NCBI GenBank assembly: GCA_019054805.1
Contig: JAHQIY010000002.1
Span: 7,130,001-7,194,000 of the forward strand
Reading direction: 5' to 3'
Length of the DNA: 64,000 nucleotides
Source of the DNA: Brachionus manjavacas
Taxonomy: Eukaryota; Rotifera; Eurotatoria; Ploima; Brachionidae
The position numbers were made by a program, and so were the translations under genes. Numbering within the stretch: the stretch's first letter is position 1; every line of letters begins with the position of its first letter. This document shows positions 10,091 through 21,996 of the stretch, in pieces. Below the pieces are notes generated by a model. That model was not told the DNA's origin, did no database searches, and saw only the letters and a list, made by a program, of their open reading frames with translations.

Positions 10091-13000
10091 CTAACAATTC
10101 AGATTTTGAATATTGCCGTTTGTGTCCCGATTTGAAGTAATATATCCGTAGAAATTAGTTCTGAAAAAAATCATTGTTGTCATGGGCATACAAATCGAAA
10201 AAATAACAAAAAAAAGTCTGAATTAAAAATAATTAAATAATTAAGTTGAAAAAAAATGAATAATGAACTTACCTGTCAAGCACCAATGCCGCTTGTTTCC
10301 ATTCTTCATAGTACAACGACCTTTCCATATTTATCTTTTCTTTTCTGAAGTAATCCTCGATTTTTCGTTCGTCTTCCATATCTTTATCCAAATTTATTCT
10401 CATACACTTATTCAAAAGTCTTAGAGTGCTCAAAAGTTGATGTGTATTTTGATATATCATCTCTGCTGTCCCATTGTTGGTAATTACCTCAAAATCCACA
10501 ACGCATTTAGAAAAATTTTTATTCACACAAAATGCACTCTTTTTCCTTTGTTTATCTTTAGTTCTGGCTAGATTCGAATTTGCTGAATAAAGCTCATCTC
10601 TTTTGCGCAAGTAAAACTTAAGACACAAAAATGGTCCAATATACTTGAATAAAATTAATCGAAAGCCATATGGTAGTTGGTTTTCATGAGGCGACAGATA
10701 TGATGGCGACTTGTAGTAGAGTCTTAGGACCATGACTGTGAAAACACACGAGAGGAATACTAGAGAAAAATTGGTTAGTGTAAAAAGAGTTAAAATAGGA
10801 ACTTTTGAAAAGCCTCTTGGAATGTAATCAGAAGTTATTTGCAGATAGAAAACTAGGCTAAGCAAAATAGTCACATCCAGAGTTAGTTTTTCGCCAGAGT
10901 CAGGTGCTAGCCAAAATGTGAACAAGGTTATTGACGCAATTATGGTAAAGGGAAAAATTATTTTTAAAAAATAATGTGTGGTCACTCGGCGCAGTTTAAG
11001 AGAAAACTTCAAGACTGTATATTCGATGTTGATTGAGTTTTTGGTCAGGATTATGCTTGTTTCTTCAACTGATGAGTTGATAATGAACCATTCAGTCTTT
11101 ATGTTTTCCATTACTTTGGCCTTTACGTTTCGCTTTATGATACGCAGCATGTTTTTGTCTCTAGCTGATGAACGAAGGTTTAGCGAGCAAGTTTGCTCGT
11201 CGAATGGAAAATTCATCACGTCTATTGCGCAAAAGCTCTTGCTTAAGGTCTGATAATGCCATCTGATTTTGCCCGCTGAATTTACAATTATCAAATAATT
11301 GTCTCTGTATCCACGAAACAATTTTTCTTCTGCGGAATCCATTATTATTATATCCGGAGTCCAAATCATTGAGGATTTGACATAAAGTTGACTGACATTT
11401 CCATAGTCATTCGGATTCCATTTCAGAAACGAATCATTCTTGAAAATTTTTTTAAAATAAATCCAAATAATCTAAGAAGTTGTTCGTATTGGAACTTAAA
11501 ATAGCTAATAAAATAAAATTTTTGCTCTAAATTTTTTGAACGAATTTATTTATCTTATTTTTTTTTCTCACAATTTACCTGAAAATAAACAATTTTTTTT
11601 GTTATCTGTACAAAATAATTAGTTATTTAGCCACAAATTGACATTAAATTTTTTCTATTACCTTAAAATTGAAATCCATCAATCCATCAAATAAACTAAT
11701 TCAAGTTCATAAAGAAAATTAATTTTTAAGTAAGAACGAACAAGTTTGATCACATTCGAGTCTTACCATTGAAAACTAGCCCTTGTGTCCTTAGCTCTTC
11801 TTTTGTTAGCAATGAACTATTATCCCTAATTTCTAGTCATTTTACTAAAGATGCGCTCTTAATATTGCAAAATAACCTAACAACTTTGAGATCACAGGGT
11901 CGATTTATTTCTTGCAACTTATGTTTTTTATCTTGCGACTCCAAGTTTATCATTTGAAGTTCTTGTAATAAACATTTTCATTTAAAATATGTTAAAAAAG
12001 CTTATGCATCTTAAATCAAAAAATGGATTTGCGTCAATTGTAATACTAATTAATTAATATGAACATGTTAATGTTTTTTTTTATTTTTTTTTTCTAAAAA
12101 CTTGTGGCTTAATAAATATAGAAAATTCAATACAAATGTGGTGTATCTATTTTTGTCCATTTACCCATAAAATGTGTGAAAATTACCAATTTTTTTTCCG
12201 TAGAAATAATTTTAAGAACTTTTTTTTTAATTTGTTTATAATCTTTTATAATTTTTCGAATATTATTAATTAAAAAAAAATGGTATTAATTTCATTCAAT
12301 TGTTTAACTATTTTAAAAATCAATGTAACGCAATCATGAGGTATACATAGGTTGTTGTCACTTGAATAAACGATGGTGTTTCCCCATATATATTTTAGAA
12401 AAATAAATACAAATAAATACTAAAATTAATTTTATATAGCTTAAAAAATTTAATTTAAAATAACGTTTTCTTATCTAAACTGGCAACAAAAACACTAATT
12501 CAGATAAAAAACCATCGATTTTTAGTATTTTTTGAAATTTTTGATTAAATTACTAAATTAAATTTAATAATATTGAATCAATAATATTGAAATATGGTTC
12601 AATTTTTTGTGTTTGAATTAAAAAATGTATTCAATGTTGAACTAACATTGAAAAAGTGCGATGTTTCAAATATTTTTTTCAGTTTTAAAAAAATAATAAT
12701 TTAAAGTTGATACTCAAAGTATTTTCATATTTGAAATTTAACTCTTTAGTGAAATGGAATGAGTTTAATTTTTATTTTGGGGTTTGAAAAAAATATTGGA
12801 AATTCTTTTTTAACTTTTAAACAATTCGTTTATTTATTTTTTATCGAGCAAATGCTCCTTCATAGAATAAAAACATATGAAAAAACTAAAAATAAAGTTA
12901 AATAATATATAATAGAATAAAAAATGAAAAAAAATAGATAAATTATTCATTTAGATTAAAGTTTATATTCAATCGTTGAAAAACTGGGTCTAGTTGGTTA

Positions 13001-14943
13001 GGTGAACTATAGTTCACTTATTAACCGAAAACCCAATTTTTTTGTTTAATATAGAATTATACGAGTAATTTTAATAATATGTGAACAAATTGATTATTTA
13101 ATAGAATGCCTAATTCTAAAAACTGAAATAAAAATTAGTTAATAATGTTTTTGTTTTTTTTGTAAATTTGAAGGAGCTTTAGAAATACCATTTGCTCTGA
13201 TCTGGTTGACTTGGTATTACCCTTTCAACAATCTCAAATACCCAAATGCGCTCTCTACTTATATCTTTGTCTTTCAGCACAAATAATAAAAATTGAAAAA
13301 AATTGAAATTAATTTTTCACCCTTCAAATTAATAATTAGGTTAACATGAGCCTTAAGTTGATAAATTGACTGAGACATTTGTAGCATATTTTTTCATTTA
13401 AGGTAAGAATATATTTTGTTATATTTTAAACAATCCCATTGATATTTTAAAAGACAATTTTTTGAGACATTTATTCTTCCATACTTGGACTATGTGCTAA
13501 CGCTATATATTTAATAATATGTTAGTAATATATTTTCCAAAATCAACAACCCAGAAACTATTTAATCTTTTCTATTCGTCCTTGTTTAAACTGTTTAAAT
13601 TTTACTTTTCAAATTTTGAACACAACGATTTGAACAACTTTCTTAAGAAATATGGATTATTTGGGTTCCAACATAGATTTTTATCTAGACTCCTAAACTT
13701 TGGTTTTAAAATATTTAAACTAGACAATGGTCCTATTTTACTAAAAGAAAGTTTTAAATAAAATAAAGTTAGAAACCTTAACTACAATTTAAGAAATAAA
13801 ATTAATTGAATTGTACCATAAACAAAAAAAAAGTTTGGGGAGCTAACTTTTTGATTTTTTCCCAAAATTAATTAATAATTTTGTTATCGATCGTTAGTGT
13901 TTTACCTTCAATAATTTCAAAACATCTATTTTTTAATAATATAAATTTTTCTTTTCTTAAATCAATTAAAATTTTTGAAAAATTTAAATTGGTTTACATA
14001 AATTTTTACAAATCAATTAATTATATAAATTAAATTTTTTTTAAACAATTTTTTTTATATAAAATATTTTGATATATTGTATTTTAATCAATTATTTATT
14101 TTAATTGAAATAAATTAAGAGTTACTCAGTCTATTCAATAGATAAGGAAACTAGCCTTTTGATCAACCTTGAAACTTAACTTAATTATGATTGTTTTCGT
14201 CTAATTCGATAATTTTCAATACCATCGATTAACAAAAATAATTCGGCAAATTTTTTAGTTTACCAGAATAGTTTAAGTTCGTGCAAGCATTTAATTTTAT
14301 GACGATTTAAGTTAAGAATATATTTTATTTTATTGTAAACAATCCGGTTTATATGTTTGAGACATTAGCTGTCCGTCTAATAGATATTCCAAGGCAATTT
14401 TTCATCAAATCACATACTTCATTTATTTTCTCATCTATAGTAGGTTTTCGACCACTTTTAAGTAATTCCTCAACAGTACCAAATTGTTCCTGTTTTTTCA
14501 TTCGGGACCTTCCAGTTTTCAATAAAACTTCTTTTTTAACACCCTGTAAATTCAGCATTAGGAAAAAAAGATAAAGCCTGGCTAATTTTTTAGAATTTTC
14601 TTTAAATGTGATCTCCGATTATTTAACTGAATGAATTATCAAAATATCTTACCCAAATGAAAACAAGTTGAATGTTAACTGACATGATCTAAAAAGTGAA
14701 AAGCATTATCAATATTAGAAAAATTTCCAAAAAACCCACTTGACTTTTTTCACTCAGTCCAACTATTTGAAGTACATAGAGTCCAGTGCAAACATTAGTT
14801 ATTTGAGAAGAATTTTCAACTGGTCTAGATTGAGGATCATAGTTTTTAAACAAGTCTCGTTTAAGATTTAAAGCTGCTTGCTGGCATTTAGCACAACTTA
14901 TTCCAATTACATACAATAAAATTAGTTCCAACAATGGTCTCAT
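10091..14943 (-). CDS. Nicotinic acetylcholine receptor-like subunit (non-alpha), four exons
   Basis: I assemble exons 14943-14740, 14688-14653, 11438-10273 and 10217-10091. All have GT..AG borders and consistent phases, giving 510 aa. Exon 1 has a signal peptide (MRPLLELILLYVIGIS) and LKRDLFKNYDPQSRPV plus GLYVLQIVGLSEKSQ. Exon 2 adds 12 residues, ending VFIW. Exon 3 has KWNPNDYGNV, WTPDII, the 13-residue Cys loop from CAIDVMNFPFDEQTC, M1 to M3 (M2 begins DSGEKLTLDVTILLSL) and an M3-M4 loop. Exon 4 gives M4 (LFFVIFSICMPMTTMIFF) and a short tail. The Glu of DSGEK fits a cation channel. No vicinal Cys pair is seen in loop C (WFIINSSVEE), so it is a non-alpha type that would need an alpha partner. 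The protein should sit in the plasma membrane. The 3.2 kb second intron is packed with repeats. Ligand choice cannot be read from sequence. Confidence 0.85.
11439..12595 (-). other. Receptor intron 2, 3'-proximal part
   Basis: Mostly AT-rich. On the minus strand 11990-11755 reads with codon-like texture (MINLESQDKKHKLQEINRP, then SLLTKEELRTQGLVFN) and ends in a donor-like GGTAAGA, but with one in-frame stop. It does not match the receptor family and would break its phase, so I treat it as an unidentified pseudo-exon or repeat fragment. Confidence 0.35.
12596..13325 (-). mobile_element. Truncated copy of the long-TIR element seen at 24137-25335
   Basis: In reverse orientation it matches about 24695-25335 of the full copy. 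Shared landmarks are TTTGTGTTTGAATT near 12607, AAAAAGTGCGATGTTTCAAA, GTCTAGTTGGTTAGGTGAAC near 12990, and the block near 13200-13270 around TTCAACAATCTCAAATACCC. The second arm is absent, so it is one-ended. It lies in intron 2 of the receptor gene. Confidence 0.75.
13460..13761 (+). mobile_element. LINE C-terminal fragment (FQHR type)
   Basis: It reads FILPYLDYVLTLYI, then after a stop VIYFPKSTTQKLFNLFYSS, LNNFLKKYGLFGFQHRFLSR and PILLKESFK. This is the post-RT tail of a LINE group with the FQHR/FQKR motif, distinct from the family at 4862. It is 5'-truncated and antisense to the host receptor gene. Similar short blocks (TAAGAATATATTTT..AACAATCC..GAGACAT) occur near 13405 and 14312. Confidence 0.6.
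14349..14558 (-). pseudogene. Mariner/IS630-type transposase helix-turn-helix fragment
   Basis: It reads VEELLKSGRKPTIDEKINEV followed by CLGISIRRTANVSNI. This matches the end of the N-terminal paired helix-turn-helix of mariner/Tc1-like proteins (usually SGRP....DE....V...I......SIRR.A...). No catalytic domain follows. It lies on the same strand as the receptor gene, inside its second intron. Confidence 0.5.
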
Positions 14944-15973
14944 TTTTTCAAATCTAAAAAATTACATCTTACACTAAATAATTATTATATAAAGTCACGG
15001 ATTATTTTAAAGGCTTAAAAATACTTGATGATTAATATTTTATTCAATTGAAAACCTATTGTATTCTAGTTTCCTGCTGATTTATTTTTTTCTTAAACAC
15101 ATTCAATGAGATTAATTTTATCTGTACTATTAACTATATCCTATTATTTACAGAAAAAGGCACAATTTGTTCCGATTTTTGAAGAAATAATTAAAATTTT
15201 GTTAATGTAAGCATTTAAAAATACTTGGATAATTTTTTTATTGCATTAGAGTTTATCCAAGAGATCATTCGCAATGCAAAAGAATTTAAAATTTTTCGCA
15301 TTTGTCAAGAGTCCATTCACAAAACATAAAGCAAGAAAAATTAAAGGATAAAGCTATCAAAATTTATAAGTATTTACACAATTTTATCTAGTTTTTTAAT
15401 CTACTAATCTTTTTTTTTAATTTTATTAAACTTTTTGATTTCCTCTGAGAAAAGGAAATTGGCTTCACTTGACTAATTTACATGCAAATTTTCTTAAATA
15501 CAATTAAATCTTTCTAGCATACACTAAGTTCATCAAAACATACACACAATTTTAAAATAAAAATTGCTGAAAAAAATTTTAGTTTACTTCTTCTTTGCTA
15601 AAAATTTGGTCATTGCTCTACCGAAGGTCAGTAAAACGTGATGATAATTTGACTAAAAAAGTAATGTAAAGGATTTTTGAAATCAATTATCGGTTCAGTA
15701 AAAATTAAGAGTTAGATAACTTAACAAAAAAAAAGAACAAGAAGTTAAAACTTATATTAAAAGAGAATTTTTAAGTTTTACTTAAGATACAGAATTTAGA
15801 GCCATCTAATTACTCTTGATCTAAAATAGCTTTTAAAATTCTTGAAAGAGACCCATTTGATTAATATTTCATCATTTTTATCCATTTATAAAGACTTAAA
15901 ATTAGTTTATTTTGTAACCATTAATTATTTAAAATTTTTAACTTTAATTCTTAAATTAGTATCGTTTTCCCTC
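14944..15973. other. AT-rich intergenic region upstream of the receptor gene
   Basis: It holds the receptor promoter side. No gene or repeat family is recognised. The open frame at 15842-16138 overlaps the foldback arm and has no protein-like features. Confidence 0.45.
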
Positions 15974-16616
15974 GTTCGATCTTTTTGCACTACAAAACAA
16001 GTCACGCTTTTGTACCAAAGTAAATCTCGGGCATGCAAAACATTTTTGATTAAGAACGCATTGTCTAAAAGCAGTATCATGGGTTTAGGGCCGTGTCAAA
16101 CTCGGAAACTCTTAATTAAATGCGTCATCAAGACTTGAGTTTAAGACGAAAAATAAAAAGAGATATTTTTTATTATAAATTTGGTGCAGCACCAAGAATT
16201 AAGAAAATAAAATATTAGAAAATTTTTTTTTTTTGTTTCGATTTTTTTATTAGCTAAAGTTTGAGTTCCGATGCGGCATTATTGTTGCAAAATTTTAATA
16301 AAAAAGTAAAAAAATTTAAAGATTAAAAGTCGATTTTATCGTGATTTAGAGTTAAAAAAATTTGTTTTGTTTTGATTTTATTCTCTTATTTCTTGGTGCT
16401 GCATCAAATTCATAATAAAAAAAATTCTTTTTATTTTTTGTCTTAAACTCAATTCTTGATGACGCATTTAATTAAGAGTTTCCGAGTTTGACACGGCCCT
16501 AAGCCCATGATACTACTATTAGACCATGCGTTCTTAATCAAAAACGTTTTTGCATGCCCGAGATTTACTTTGGTACAAAAGCGTGTCTTGGTTTGTAGTG
16601 CAACATTATCGAACCA
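15974..16616. mobile_element. Foldback element with arms of about 240 bp
   Basis: Left arm 15974-16215 and right arm 16373-16616 are inverted copies. Landmarks include GTTCGAT, TTGCACTACAAA, CACGCTTTTGTACCAAAG, GATTTAGGGCCGTGTC-like sequence, CTCGGAAACTCTTAATTAAA, and GGTGCAGCACCAAGAA on the left against TTCTTGGTGCTGCATC on the right. The spacer of about 157 bp is AT-rich and noncoding. The arms differ at scattered sites, so this is not a fresh insertion. No clear target duplication was seen. Confidence 0.88.
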
Positions 16617-18625
16617 GGAAATACTGTATTTTTACAAAGTTTGATTGATTTCAAGAATGATTATAAGGATTTGTTACGGTATTGTATGGTTAAAAGGCTT
16701 CTAATGCAAGAATGAAAACTTTGTATGCTGAAAAAATTTATATGTGTGTTTAAATAACAATCTAAATTATTTCCCAAAATGGTCTTAAATAATAAATTTA
16801 AATAAAACATTCGGTTGAGTTTTGGTGTAATTTATAATTTTTTAGTTATTCAATTGAAGTCAATAAAACAATATTCAGATAGTGAGGATGTTTTGCTCCC
16901 CGTGAACCACTGATAGTTTTCTTTTAATTAATTTTGTATGTTATGGATTTTGCAGACTTGACATGGTAAATGAGATATCGATCTCATTAACCATGCCTAT
17001 TAGAATATAATTCATTAGATATACGAGAACCAAGTGTTTAAAATTTATTGTACGCTGCAACGAGTCTAATTATTTATATTTTTTTACAAAATTCTTAAAT
17101 AAATTAAATTATTGAGGAACCCAATTGACAAAGTGAATTATATTCTCTTATTTTTTGATCGGTTTTCTAAAAACAATATTTTAATTTTATTTAATTTTTT
17201 ATTTTTTGAAAATTTCTAAAATTTAAAAATTTAATTAAATTTAAATAAAGCATAAACCCTTGCCAGATCTTGATAAATTTATGGTGCGGTGTAAAAAATT
17301 AGGATTAAAAACTCAAAAATTAAGAGAAATAATTTTTTTATTTTAATTTTTCGTTACACCGTAATTCAACGATAACATGTCTGACTATGACTCTAAAATT
17401 TGAATTTTTTGCCACCAATTAAATTTTTAATTTTCACTTTTTATTTTTATTTCAATAAAATAAATGAAATTTAATTTTTTTACTTAGGTATTTTTGCTTA
17501 AAAAATGCAAATGGATATGATTTTATTTTTTTTAAATAAAATCGTAGAATCTAAATTGTTAAAAAAATTTAGTTTATGACTTATAAATAGTGGCATTTTG
17601 TAAAAAAAATGAAGACTCCCACAAAAAGAAAAATTTTCTTAACTTGAATTAAAAAAATCACATATTTACAATTTTTTTTAATTTGAACTAAATTCAAAGA
17701 ATAATTCTACTGAATAAAATTTTGAAAAAAATTTTAAAAAATTTATTTTATTATTTAAGAAAAAAAAATAAGTCAAACTTAATGGGAATATCTGATAATA
17801 TTTATTTAATAAATATTAAGATCGTTAATCAAATCAAATTTTAAAACTTGATAAATATTTAAAAAAATTTAGTCTATTAACTGAAAGCTCATAAGGTTTT
17901 AATTTTTTTAATAAAAAAAGGCAAGAAAATAAAAAAAGCACTGTGTCCAAAAAAAAGTTAATTTTATTTTAGAAATTTCTTTAAAATTTTTTTAACAAAA
18001 ATGATTTCGATTTTTATTAGTCATTAGATATTATTGTTGTCTTCATTTTTAAATAAATATCTTTAGTACAATTTGAAGAAGTTTTTCAAAGATAACAATA
18101 ATAAATAGACCAGAATCATATCTCAATAATTAAAATGAGTGAGACTTCGAAGATAAATGCATAAAACGACAGTTTTCATGAATCCCCACAGATACAAGAA
18201 TTAATTAGATAACTTATTATATCTGTTTGAATTCAAAGCGTATTTGTTTGAGTTAGTTGTTTACTCAAATAACAAAAAATAATTTGTTTTGTATGTTCGA
18301 GTTTCACTGCTGAGATTTCATTCTAATTTTTCTCATATTTACTAAGAAAATTATATTTGCTATGAAAATTTACATTTTAATTAAATTTTTGTTAGACGCC
18401 ATCAACTTCAAAAATCAGTGAATATTCAATCTATTGGAAAATATTCAGGCACCCAAAAACTTGAGCAGGTTAATGTACAAAAAAAACAATTCTTAAAAAT
18501 AATTTATTTTAAACTGATTTAATTTTTTTGGTTTCGAGATTAAATGATCAATTAATTCCTCAAATTGAGCACGTTCTTAAGCTTAAAAATTTTGATTTAA
18601 TTTTTTATTCAATTCTTTTTAATTT
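16617..18625. other. AT-rich intergenic region
   Basis: About 2 kb with no recognisable gene. A short imperfect inverted repeat (GGTGCGGTGTAA near 17283 against TTACACCGTAAT near 17353) may be a small repeat. The last bases contain the 3' end of COQ9. Confidence 0.45.
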
Positions 18626-21600
18626 TTAATTTACCACTGACAAAGATCCATTAATGGTTTGGCCCAATTCTGTCACCTAAAAACTAAAGTCTTAGAAAAA
18701 AAAATTCAGAAAAATATCAAAATTACATTTGACTTTAATTTATTAAAAGATCCCAAATCTTTTAAGCGATTGTCCAAAAAAGCATAAGTGTCTTTGAAGT
18801 TTTCGGATTTGTCCTGGATCATGAAAAGTTCGGTTGATTTATAAACTGCAGCTAGCGTCAATCTCTTTGTGTACCAATTCATCTAATAAATTTCATTATT
18901 AAAAGATAAAAAAAAGCTATTAAAATAATTACATCGGTTGAGTTGTCTCCTACTTGGTGCCATATCTGATCACATAATCTTAGCAAATTTTCAATAGCTA
19001 CAATAGCGTTTGATGGGTAAAATGTCTGAATAGCCATGGCCTTATTTAAAAAAAATTAATTTACTAAATTTTTCTTATTTTTTCTCCTACTTGTGGCCAG
19101 TGTTTAATGTACGGCTGAATTAAACTTAATCTGAAAATAATGCCTAAACGGATCAATTCATTTTTTCGTTTCACTTCACCTTTTTGAATCAAATCTTCCA
19201 AGTAAACTTCGAGGTCTTTGTTAGACTTCTTGTAAAAAAAATCAATTAGATCAAATGATCCTTTGCTGAATATTCCTTGAGACGCCGACGATAATCCGAG
19301 ATCCATTGCTCCTAAATAATTAAACTAAATTAGACTTGTTTGTTTAGCAGTTTAAATGACTAACAAAAGCTTAAAAAAATATAAAATTTTTTAGAATTTA
19401 ATTAAAAAATATTATGAAAAAAATGCATAAAATTTTCTTAATAGTTTATTTTCTAAAAAATTTAATCCAAATGCACGGAAATTCTTAAACAAACACAAAG
19501 CAAGTGTTTTTAAATTAAAAATAAGATAAAAACACTCCATATTTTTAAAGATAACTAACTGGACGACACACAAATTGTATTATAAATAAATTTTTATATA
19601 GTATATTAAAAAAATTTGTAAAGAATTTTTAATGGACTTTTAAAAATAAATTGTAAATGTAAATAATTAATTAATTAATATTGTAATTAATTAAAATAAG
19701 TTTAATGTTATTTTGTTATACATTTCTAAATAAATTGGGAATTTAATTTCAGCACAATAAAATTTCTTTTCACCCAAAACAATTAATTTCATGAAAAAGA
19801 AACAACAAGCAAAAAATACTGCTTTTAGTTTTTTACAGAGGAGATTTGGACAGCGAGAAAGTCCAAATTAACTGATCACGAGTTAAAGATTGTTGAAAAT
19901 CACCAAAAGCACGAAATACTTATGGATAATGACGTTCTTGATGAATTAAAACAAAACATTTGCAGAAGAAATGATGCTATCCATAAAAGGACTAAATTTG
20001 ATACTTCTATTATTAACAATATTGAACCACTTACTGGAAATTAAGATGGTGTTGATGAATGGTTCAACTAATTTGATAGAATAGCGTTTGCAAGCGGTAG
20101 GTCAAGAGAGGAAAAAGGAAGAAAACTGCCTGTATGGCTAAAAGATAAAGTCCATAATAATTGGTATGATATGTGTCAGGAAAGAAGACATGACTACGAA
20201 AAGGTGAAATTTAAGATAAAAGACAAAATGGACAGATTAAACAACATAGTATATCTACAGGAATTTTTTAACTAAACCCAGAAAAATGAAGAAGCAATGC
20301 ATAAACATTTAAATCGAGCCCAAGTGAAGATGCCAACAAGGCATTAGGTCGTTTTAGAGCAGGCATTATTGACACTTTGAAGTTTATGATCAATATTTGA
20401 TGCTCAAAATGATCATACTTAGTTTTAATTATGAAATAAATAGTTATTTCTAAATAGAATTAATGCAAAAGTACATTTTTGGATTTAACATACTTTTTTA
20501 AATTTAAAGCTAAATTCTGCAAAAAATTATTCAATTAAAAATGGCATCTTTTAGATGGTGTCACTCTGCAATGTGCGTTTTGTTAATGCAGAAGTTACCT
20601 TTAGACTTAACAAAAAATGTTACATCCAAAAATAAATCTCTGCATTAATTATATTAAGAAATAACAATTCATTTCATAATTAAAACTCAGAATGATCATT
20701 TTGAGCATCAAAAATTGGTCATAGACTTCAAAATGCCGCATTATTCTGGAAATCCAAAGTATTATGTGTACGCTATTATTCAAACATAAGATATAATCAA
20801 AGTAGGAGCAGGAGCAGATCCGATCAACCGCAAAAATAATGTAAAAATTGCCAAAAAAGGGGACATATTGCAAAAAATTCTTTCTCAGGCCAAACAAACA
20901 CTTTCAGCTACTCTCATCAAAATAAGAACAGAAATTTAGATTAAAAAGCACTGCACAAGCTCGTGCAGTTTCATACAAGTACCAACTCTCAAAATAATAT
21001 CACTGTAACCTATGTAAAAGCGATTATTGGCGTGACAAAAATGCTATTTATCTAAAGAAGAAATTTAAATCTAAAAAATTAAAACAGATTCAAATAAACT
21101 AATGATAATGATTTTGTCTAGTTGATGTAAATAAATCCAAATTTAATTGCCTACAAATAATACTTTTTAAATATGTTATGCTCATTTTTGCTTGTAGAAC
21201 ACTGGCTCCTTGTTCGATTATCTTTCAAAGTATTAATAAAAATATTTAAAAATAAAAATTGTGCTTGAAAATCAGAGAAAAGTGTTGGATTTGTTTTAAA
21301 TTAATAATAATAAATAAATAATAATAATAATAAATAAATAGCTACAGCAAGCGAGCTTGCGGAGATGGCTTACTCGGAAGCCATCTATGGTAGCTAAATT
21401 AATTTTAAAAAATAAATAAAACCATATTAATTTTTTATTGTTGGTCATATAAAGAAAAAAATCTGATCAATTCTTAATTAGCATCAAGGCTGTTTATGGA
21501 CGAAGTAAAATTTTGCTTCTCATTAAAAAAATTTTATCTACATAGTAATTCATTGAAATAAATAGAAGAATGGTTTTTAATCAAAGTTTTTTTTGGACAA

Positions 21601-21902
21601 CAAATATTCTAATATTTTAATCAGTTAAAATTTATTTTACCTTTACTGATAGCCTCTGAAGTAAATCCATATTCAGGCACAAATTTGAGAGCATTTTTTA
21701 AAATAGCATCTTCAACAGTTTCATCGTGCTCTTGTTCTTCTGTAAACTGTTGCTCAGTTGATTCAAATTTTGCCATTTGGTATTTGACATGGTTTGATTT
21801 GAGTTTATTAAGAGATGTAATTGGCAAGTAAAATCTTGACTGGTCAAGATATAAAGTACTTGTCCGTATCAATTTGGGAAAAAAAACCAAACGCTTTAGC
21901 AT
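18626..21902 (-). CDS. COQ9: COQ9, ubiquinone biosynthesis lipid-binding protein
   Basis: I assemble five exons: 21902-21641, 19311-19091, 19040-18933, 18882-18727 and 18676-18626. All have GT..AG borders and consistent phases (265 aa). The conserved COQ9 core is clear: ALKFVPEYGFTSEAI, GAMDLGLSSASQGIFSKG, DLIDFFYKKSN, IQPYIKHWPQAMAI, LCDQIWHQVGDNSTDMNWYT, KRLTLAAVYKSTELFMIQDK and TYAFLDNRL. The basic, hydrophobic N-terminus (MLKRLVFFPKLIRTS) fits a mitochondrial targeting signal. In known systems COQ9 binds lipid, presents ubiquinone intermediates to COQ7 and sits at the inner membrane matrix face. The first intron is 2.3 kb and holds retroelement debris; the others are about 50 bp. It lies 94 bp downstream of glomulin on the same strand. 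Confidence 0.92.
19800..21060 (+). mobile_element. LTR-retroelement gag fossil in COQ9 intron 1
   Basis: Scattered reading-frame pieces match a Gypsy-like gag: around 20050-20210 a DEWFN..D.IAFASG..REEKGRK block, LPVWLKDK and WYDMCQERRH; near 20835-20890 a CCHC-type zinc-knuckle-like segment. It is antisense to COQ9. It is heavily broken, with many breaks. An inverted duplication of part of the gag region lies inside it (about 20380-20470 against 20650-20750). No LTRs were found, so it is old and partial. Confidence 0.6.
21300..21410 (-). mobile_element. LINE 3'-UTR tail with AT-repeat end
   Basis: On the minus strand it reads TTTAGCTACCATAG, a short hairpin, GCTGTAGCTATTTA and then an ATT/ATTT repeat. 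The same frame of motifs (TTTTAGCTACCATAG...TGTAGCTCATATTATT) ends the LINE at 59740-59815. This supports a shared LINE 3' end that terminates in ATT microsatellites. Confidence 0.65.
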
Positions 21903-21974
21903 TTTCTAAGAACTACACATCGGAAAAAATCTTTTAAAAAACTTATGGCATAATTAAAGGCCATATATATATAA

Positions 21975-21991
21975 GCTAAGAAAAAAAAAAT
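21975..21991 (-). promoter_or_regulatory. Possible trans-splice acceptor between glomulin and COQ9
   Basis: On the minus strand, a run of about ten T then CTTAG sits between the glomulin stop (21997) and the COQ9 ATG (21902). It looks like a strong 3' splice acceptor with no donor in the same short spacer. In animals with spliced-leader trans-splicing this would mark the second gene of an operon. This is an inference only; a leader cannot be seen here. Confidence 0.35.
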
Positions 21992-21996
21992 TTAAA

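Noticed and set aside
15842-16138. A 98-codon open frame overlapping the foldback arm
   Set aside because: It ends inside the inverted repeat, has no family features, and its arm sequence is shared by the other arm.
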